This document shows, piece by piece, positions 6,648-10,524 of a stretch of DNA of 10,524 nucleotides. A program made the position numbers and the translations under genes. Within the stretch, counting starts at the first letter, position 1. Every line of letters starts with the position of its first letter. Under the pieces are notes generated by a model. The model was given only the letters and a program-made list of their open reading frames with translations, did not search any database and had not been told where the DNA came from. This DNA comes from Frankiales bacterium (GTDB taxonomy: Bacteria; Actinomycetota; Actinomycetes; Mycobacteriales; SCTD01), in NCBI GenBank assembly GCA_025464795.1, contig JAODNB010000403.1, positions 1 to 10,524 of the forward strand, read 5' to 3'.

Positions 6648-6731
6648 CCCCTGTAGAGAAACATCCGCGACATCTTGCCTAATGTGGTTAGAGGATATAG
6701 ATATAAGAATCGGACAGATCGGAGCGAACCA
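6648..6731 (+). promoter_or_regulatory. Promoter region of the ABC transporter operon, with an inverted repeat
   Basis: An AT-rich island at 6673-6710 stands out against GC-rich neighbours. TTGCCT (6675-6680) could be a -35, with TAGATA (6698-6703) 17 bases downstream as a poor -10. Alternatively TAATGT (6680-6685) fits the TAnnnT -10 form. The inverted repeat CTAA-TGTGG-TTAG (6679-6691) overlaps these elements and could be an operator. The ribosome binding site GGAG (6721-6724) is 7 bases before the GTG at 6732. No terminator for the upstream crotonase gene is visible, so read-through from 5547 is possible. Confidence 0.45.
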
Positions 6732-7523
6732 GTGACAGGTGAAGCCTCATCAGGCCTCGCGGTAGCGGGTCTCACCGTCCGGTTCGGCGGGCTGGTGGCC
6801 GTCAACGACGTCTCCCTGCATGCCCCGCGGGGGCGCATCACCGGCCTCATCGGCCCTAACGGCGCCGGCAAGAGCACCACGTTCAACGCCTGCAGCGGAC
6901 TCGTGCGACCGAGCTCCGGGACGGTGAGCCTCGACGACCACGACGTCACCCGGGTCACTCCCGCGGGTCGGGCGCGACGCGGTCTCGGTCGCACCTTCCA
7001 GAAGATGGAGCTCTTCGAGTCCCTGACCGTCGCGGAGAACGTCGCCCTCGGCCGTGAGGGCGCTCTCGCCGGTGCCAACCCGCTCAAGCAGATGTTCGCC
7101 ACGCGCTCGGAGCGGCACGACGCCGAGGAGCGTGCCGTGGCGTCGATCGCGCTGTGCGGCCTGTCCGATCTGGCATCCCGCCGACCGTCCGAGCTGTCCA
7201 CCGGTCAGCGCCGGCTCGTCGAGCTGGCCCGGGTCTGCGCGGGTGAGTTCTCCCTGCTGCTGCTGGACGAGCCGTCGTCCGGCTTGGACAAGAGCGAGAC
7301 GGCTCGGTTCGGCGAGATCCTCGTGGAGCTCGTCGCCCAGCGGGGCCTCGGCATCCTGGTCGTGGAGCACGACATGAGCCTGGTGCTGCGCATCTGCTCC
7401 TACATCTACGTCCTCGACTTCGGCAAGCAGATCTTCGACGGCACGGCCGCGGAGCTCGCGTCGAGCGAGGTCGTGCGGGCTGCCTACCTGGGCTCCGAGG
7501 ACGTCGAAGGGGCGCTGGCCTGA
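6732..7523 (+). CDS. livG: ABC transporter ATP-binding protein, LivG type
   Basis: A 263-residue cytoplasmic ATPase that would power one half of a branched-chain amino-acid-type (HAAT family) importer. Walker A is GPNGAGKST (41-49), the Q-loop Gln is Gln90 in GRTFQ, the signature is LSTGQ (155-159), Walker B is LLLLDEPSSGLD (175-186) and the switch His is His213 in VEHDM. The C-terminal V-x-x-AYLG block (248-254) is typical of LivG. The GTG at 6732 is preferred because GGAG lies 7 bases upstream. A TTG at 6675 would add 19 atypical residues encoded by the AT-rich promoter. Its stop overlaps the next gene's ATG by one base (TGATG). Members of this family also carry amides, urea, aromatic acids and, in actinobacteria, probably other carboxylates, so the leucine name does not set the substrate. 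Confidence 0.93.
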   Translation: MTGEASSGLAVAGLTVRFGGLVAVNDVSLHAPRGRITGLIGPNGAGKSTTFNACSGLVRPSSGTVSLDDHDVTRVTPAGRARRGLGRTFQKMELFESLTVAENVALGREGALAGANPLKQMFATRSERHDAEERAVASIALCGLSDLASRRPSELSTGQRRLVELARVCAGEFSLLLLDEPSSGLDKSETARFGEILVELVAQRGLGILVVEHDMSLVLRICSYIYVLDFGKQIFDGTAAELASSEVVRAAYLGSEDVEGALA

Positions 7524-8248
7524 TGCTGGAGCTCCGTCAGGTCGTGGCCGGGTACGGCGACACCACTGTGCTGCGCGGCGTGGACCTGCTCGTGCCGCAG
7601 GGCTCGGTCGTCGCGCTGCTGGGCCCGAACGGTGCCGGCAAGACGACCCTGCTGCGGGTGGCCTCCGGGCTGCTCCCGCAGCGCAGCGGCGCCTTGCTCC
7701 TCGACGGGGAGGACATCACCGGACTGCCCCCTCACAAGCTCGCCGAGCGGGGCATCTGCCACGTCCCCGAGGGGCGTGGGGTGTTCGGCTCCCTGACGGT
7801 GCGCGACAACCTGCTGCTGCAAGCCCCTCCAGGCAAGGAGGACGAGTCGCTCGAGCGGGCGGCCGCGGTGTTCCCCAAGCTGGGGGAGCGGCTGGACCAG
7901 CTGGCCGGCACGATGTCAGGCGGTGAGCAGCAGATGCTCGCGCTCACGCGCTCCTACGTGCAGAGCCCGAAGGTGGTGCTCCTCGACGAGGTGTCGATGG
8001 GCCTGGCGCCCAAGATCGTCGACGAGATCTTCGACTTCCTGGCGACCCTCGCTGCTGAGGGCGCCAGCCTGCTGCTCGTGGAGCAGTACGTGACCCGTGC
8101 GCTCGCGGTGGCGGACTACGTGTACGTGCTCGGCAAGGGAGAGGTCAGCTTCGTCGGCGAGCCGTCGGAGCTCGACGGCGACGACGTGTTCCGCGCCTAC
8201 ACGGGGATCTCGGACGACACCTCGCAAGACAAGGAGCTCACTTCCTGA
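7523..8248 (+). CDS. livF: ABC transporter ATP-binding protein, LivF type
   Basis: A 241-residue second ATPase that should pair with the preceding LivG-type subunit. Walker A is GPNGAGKTT (34-42), the signature MSGGEQQ (131-137) and Walker B VVLLDEVSMGL (151-161). Two LivF hallmarks are present: the VPEGRGVF block (81-88) and Gln188 in LVEQYV where other ABC ATPases have the switch histidine. The C-terminal tail DDTSQDKELTS (231-241) is polar and lies beyond the usual AYTG (225-228) end. The ATG at 7523 overlaps the livG stop by one base, and its own stop overlaps the next start by one base, so the three genes are translationally coupled. A ribosome binding site AAGGGG is present at about 7508-7513. 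Confidence 0.93.
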   Translation: MLELRQVVAGYGDTTVLRGVDLLVPQGSVVALLGPNGAGKTTLLRVASGLLPQRSGALLLDGEDITGLPPHKLAERGICHVPEGRGVFGSLTVRDNLLLQAPPGKEDESLERAAAVFPKLGERLDQLAGTMSGGEQQMLALTRSYVQSPKVVLLDEVSMGLAPKIVDEIFDFLATLAAEGASLLLVEQYVTRALAVADYVYVLGKGEVSFVGEPSELDGDDVFRAYTGISDDTSQDKELTS

Positions 8249-9711
8249 TGGGAACTCGGATGCACACGGCTCGACGACCCGCTCTGCGGGCTCTGTCCAT
8301 CAGCTCGCTGCTCGCCCTCGTCGCTGCGTGCGGCACGGCGATCCCGCACAAGGACGTGGTGGCCGCCGCCCAGGGATCGGGCGGCGTGGCGCAGGGCGGC
8401 ACCTCGGGCGGCGCTCTCACCACTGGGGGCACGGGTGGGACGGGCGTGCCCGGAGCGGCTACGGGCTCGGGCACGACGGGTTCCGGTACGACCGGCGCGC
8501 TGTCGACCACGGGCGGGACCTCGACGTCCGGGACCGCGGGCGGGACCACCTCGGGCGGGAGTGCGACGGGCACCTCAGGTGCGACCGGCGCCACCGCCGG
8601 GACGGCGGCGGGCGGGGACCACAGCCCGATCATCGTCGGTACGGTCGGCAACTTCTCCGGCGCACCAGGTGTCGTGAACAAGCCGTCCGCGACCGGTGTG
8701 CAGGTCTGGGCCAACGCGGTCAACGCCGCCGGTGGCATCGCCGGGCACCCGTTGAAGGTCATCGTCCAGGACGACCAGGCGGACCCTGCGCGCTACCGCC
8801 AGATCATCCAGGACCTGGTGGAGAACAAGCACGTCATCGCGTTCGTCGGCAACGGCACCTCGACGACCGTTCAGGCCGGTACGTCCTACCTCGAGAAGGT
8901 GCGCGTCCCCGTGATCGGCTCGGGCGACGGCAGCCCGGCGTGGCAGAGCAGCAAGATGCAGTTCCCGGTCGTCGGCAACGCCGACGCGCTCACCTACGGC
9001 GACATGTCCACCGCAGTCAAGCAGGGCAAGAACAAGATGGCGCTGCTCAGCTGCGTCGAGGCGTCCTCCTGCTCCGGATGGGCGGCTGCTGCGAAGAAGT
9101 ACGCCGCCAAGGCCGGCATGACGATCGTGTACTCGGCGACCATCAGCATCACGCAGGCCGACTTCACCTCTGAGTGCCTGAACGCGCGCAACGCCGGGGC
9201 GACCGTCATGGCGGTGATCGCCGACCAGAACACGGGTTACCGGGCAGCGGCCTCCTGCTCGCAGCAGGGCTACAAGCCCAGCTTCATCGCGGCGGACCCG
9301 GCCGACGCCGACACCCAGAAGGCGTCGCTCGAGGGCGAGATCGGTGCGATGCACACGTTCCCGTTCTTCGGTGTCCCGGGCAACCCGCAGGCCGATGAGT
9401 TCAGCGCCGCCATCAAGCGCTACGGGGCAGACACGAACAAGTCGATGTACCTCGCCTCCGGCTGGGCGTCCGGCAAGCTCTTCCAGGCCGCCTTCCTGAA
9501 GGGCGTCGGCACAGCCAAGCCCACCAGCAAGGGCGTGCTCGACGGCTTGTGGGGGCTGCCCAAGGGAGACACGCTCAACGGCCTGATCCTGCCGATCAAC
9601 TTCAAGCGCGAGGGCCCGGCTACGTCACCGACCTGCTGGTACCCGGGGTTCATCAGCAAGGGCAAGTGGGTCGCACCGGACGGCATGAAGCCGACGTGCG
9701 TGAAGCTGTGA
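8248..9711 (+). CDS. ABC transporter substrate-binding lipoprotein with long Gly/Thr/Ser linker
   Basis: A 487-residue exported protein expected to capture the ligand outside the membrane and deliver it to a Liv-type permease. The N-terminus has positive charges, a hydrophobic stretch (about 15-27) and a lipobox VAAC (25-28), so Cys28 should be lipidated and anchored. Residues 43-123 are a Gly/Thr/Ser/Ala-rich low-complexity linker. From about 127 the sequence is a type I periplasmic-binding-protein fold (receptor ligand-binding family): VGTVGNFSGAP, WANAVNAAGGIAGHPLKVIVQDD (within 130-176), then FVGNGTSTT (199-207) and PVIGSG (221-226). Six further cysteines (269, 275, 310, 337, 463, 484) could form disulfides. 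The ATG overlaps the livF stop by one base; AAGGAG lies at 8231-8236. Its 3' end overlaps the next gene by 4 bases. Ligand unknown. Confidence 0.9.
   Translation: MGTRMHTARRPALRALSISSLLALVAACGTAIPHKDVVAAAQGSGGVAQGGTSGGALTTGGTGGTGVPGAATGSGTTGSGTTGALSTTGGTSTSGTAGGTTSGGSATGTSGATGATAGTAAGGDHSPIIVGTVGNFSGAPGVVNKPSATGVQVWANAVNAAGGIAGHPLKVIVQDDQADPARYRQIIQDLVENKHVIAFVGNGTSTTVQAGTSYLEKVRVPVIGSGDGSPAWQSSKMQFPVVGNADALTYGDMSTAVKQGKNKMALLSCVEASSCSGWAAAAKKYAAKAGMTIVYSATISITQADFTSECLNARNAGATVMAVIADQNTGYRAAASCSQQGYKPSFIAADPADADTQKASLEGEIGAMHTFPFFGVPGNPQADEFSAAIKRYGADTNKSMYLASGWASGKLFQAAFLKGVGTAKPTSKGVLDGLWGLPKGDTLNGLILPINFKREGPATSPTCWYPGFISKGKWVAPDGMKPTCVKL
8374..8616 (+). repeat. Low-complexity coding repeat (Gly/Thr/Ser/Ala linker)
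   Basis: About 243 bases inside the substrate-binding protein gene encode degenerate units such as TTGSG, TGGTSTSG, TSGGSATG and TSGATGATAG. The DNA repeats are irregular, mixing ggcacg, ggcggg and gggacc words with varied codons. The segment looks conserved as a composition rather than as an exact tandem array. Length may differ between relatives through slippage. Confidence 0.75.
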
Positions 9712-10524
9712 GCAGCTCCCGCCTCGCCCTGGGCCTGACGGCGCTCGGCGTGCTCGGCGGCGCGGCTCTGATCGTCGCCCCGTCGACCACCGCGCACGCC
9801 GCGTCGTTGGTGTCCTTCCGGTCCGTCGCGGGCTCCGACGGGGTGCGGCAGGTCGTGACGCGGCCGGACGCGCCGCTGTCGAGCCAGATCGTGGACGCGG
9901 GCCTGCCCTCCACGCAGGCGACCGTCGACAACCTCGGGAACTCCCAGGCCTACGGCAGCTTCCTGTACCCGGGGGAGACGGTGCTCTCGGGGCCGGGCTT
10001 GCTGTCCGGTGTCGTCATGCAGAGCCTTCCCGGATACCCGGTCATCGCGGCCTCCAACGACCCCTCGGTCCCGTCGAGCGACGCCTCGCAGGGTCCGCTG
10101 CAGATGAAGGCGTCCTCGACGCCCACGTCCTCAACGGCGACCTCGTCGTTCGCCTCCCCCCAGTCCGGAGTCGGACGGCTCGCCTCCACGGCGAAGTCCG
10201 AGGTGGACCCTGGCGCCGGCAGCATGCAGGCGGCCTCGACGGCTGAGGCGACAGGGATCGACGTCGCCGGTGTGCTGCGACTGTCCTCAGTCCGCAGCTC
10301 GGCCAGAGCGACGTTCGTCAACGGCGCCGCTGCAGCACCGACCTCCACGCTGGAGGTCGGCGACACGTCGGTCGCCGGCATCCGGGTGGTGCTGACTCCG
10401 CAGGGCCTCGCCCTCCCGGGCCAGGCAGTTCCGCTGCCCGACGCGAGTCCCGTGCTCAAGCCCTTGTCGGACGCCGGTGTGACCGTGGAGCTGGTGAAGC
10501 CCGAGAAGCTCCCGGGTGGCATCC
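9708..10524 (+). CDS. Unrecognised secreted protein, N-terminal part (cut by right edge)
   Basis: An open frame of 272 codons runs from a GTG at 9708 to the window edge with no stop. The GTGA shared with the preceding stop (9708-9711) indicates translational coupling. Residues 1-31 form a signal peptide: SSSR, a hydrophobic core to about 24, then AHA-AS with likely cleavage after Ala31. No lipobox is present, so it should be secreted or attached through its missing C-terminus. A compact N-terminal region (about 32-120) includes GSFLYPGETVLSGPGLLSG (83-101). It is followed by a Ser/Thr/Ala-rich stretch (about 120-185) and then a beta-rich region (about 190 on). There are no cysteines in the visible part. 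I do not recognise the family. Its place directly after the binding protein suggests an envelope role in the same uptake system. Confidence 0.75.
   Translation, partial: MSSSRLALGLTALGVLGGAALIVAPSTTAHAASLVSFRSVAGSDGVRQVVTRPDAPLSSQIVDAGLPSTQATVDNLGNSQAYGSFLYPGETVLSGPGLLSGVVMQSLPGYPVIAASNDPSVPSSDASQGPLQMKASSTPTSSTATSSFASPQSGVGRLASTAKSEVDPGAGSMQAASTAEATGIDVAGVLRLSSVRSSARATFVNGAAAAPTSTLEVGDTSVAGIRVVLTPQGLALPGQAVPLPDASPVLKPLSDAGVTVELVKPEKLPGGI

Noticed and set aside
8374..8616. Possible CRISPR-like or tandem-repeat array
   Set aside because: The repeats are irregular, have no constant repeat/spacer length and are in frame inside a lipoprotein gene as a linker.
8097..9173. Plus-strand frame of 358 codons overlapping livF and the binding protein
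   Set aside because: It is out of frame with two well-supported genes and its translation is Arg/Gly/His-rich with no motif.

Overview
This is GC-rich DNA with GTG starts, stop/start overlaps between consecutive genes and mycobacterial-type redox and acyl-CoA genes. All of this points to a high-GC actinomycete (Actinomycetota); no genus can be named from the sequence alone. Eleven protein genes are supported, two of them cut by the window edges. No rRNA, tRNA, CRISPR array, insertion sequence or phage gene was seen. Almost all of the window is coding; every non-coding gap is under 150 bases.

Layout: (1) 1-1412: two acyl-CoA dehydrogenase genes diverge from a 78-bp promoter region that holds a near-perfect 17-bp inverted repeat, a likely operator. 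(2) 1415-5469, minus strand: a ferredoxin-NADP+ reductase of the FprA type, a 14-helix MFS transporter of DHA2 type, and a Gfo/Idh/MocA oxidoreductase. The last of these converges on the dehydrogenase, with 2 bp between the two stop codons. (3) 5547-6647, plus strand: a seven-iron ferredoxin, divergent from its probable reductase, followed 3 bp later by a crotonase whose residues fit an enoyl-CoA isomerase better than a hydratase. (4) 6732-10524, plus strand: a tightly overlapping operon of two branched-chain amino-acid-type (LivG/LivF) ABC ATPases, a lipoprotein substrate-binding protein with an unusually long Gly/Thr/Ser linker, and the start of an unrecognised secreted protein that runs off the right edge. 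No permease gene is present in the window.

How the genes may work together (inference): the ABC components would import a small carboxylic or hydrophobic compound. The acyl-CoA dehydrogenases and the crotonase would degrade its CoA thioester by beta-oxidation steps. The reductase/ferredoxin pair would feed NADPH electrons to an oxygenase or P450 encoded elsewhere. This resembles actinobacterial loci for steroid, terpenoid or aromatic-acid catabolism, but no gene here fixes the substrate. The least explained part is the right end: the linker-bearing binding protein translationally coupled to a secreted protein of unknown function.
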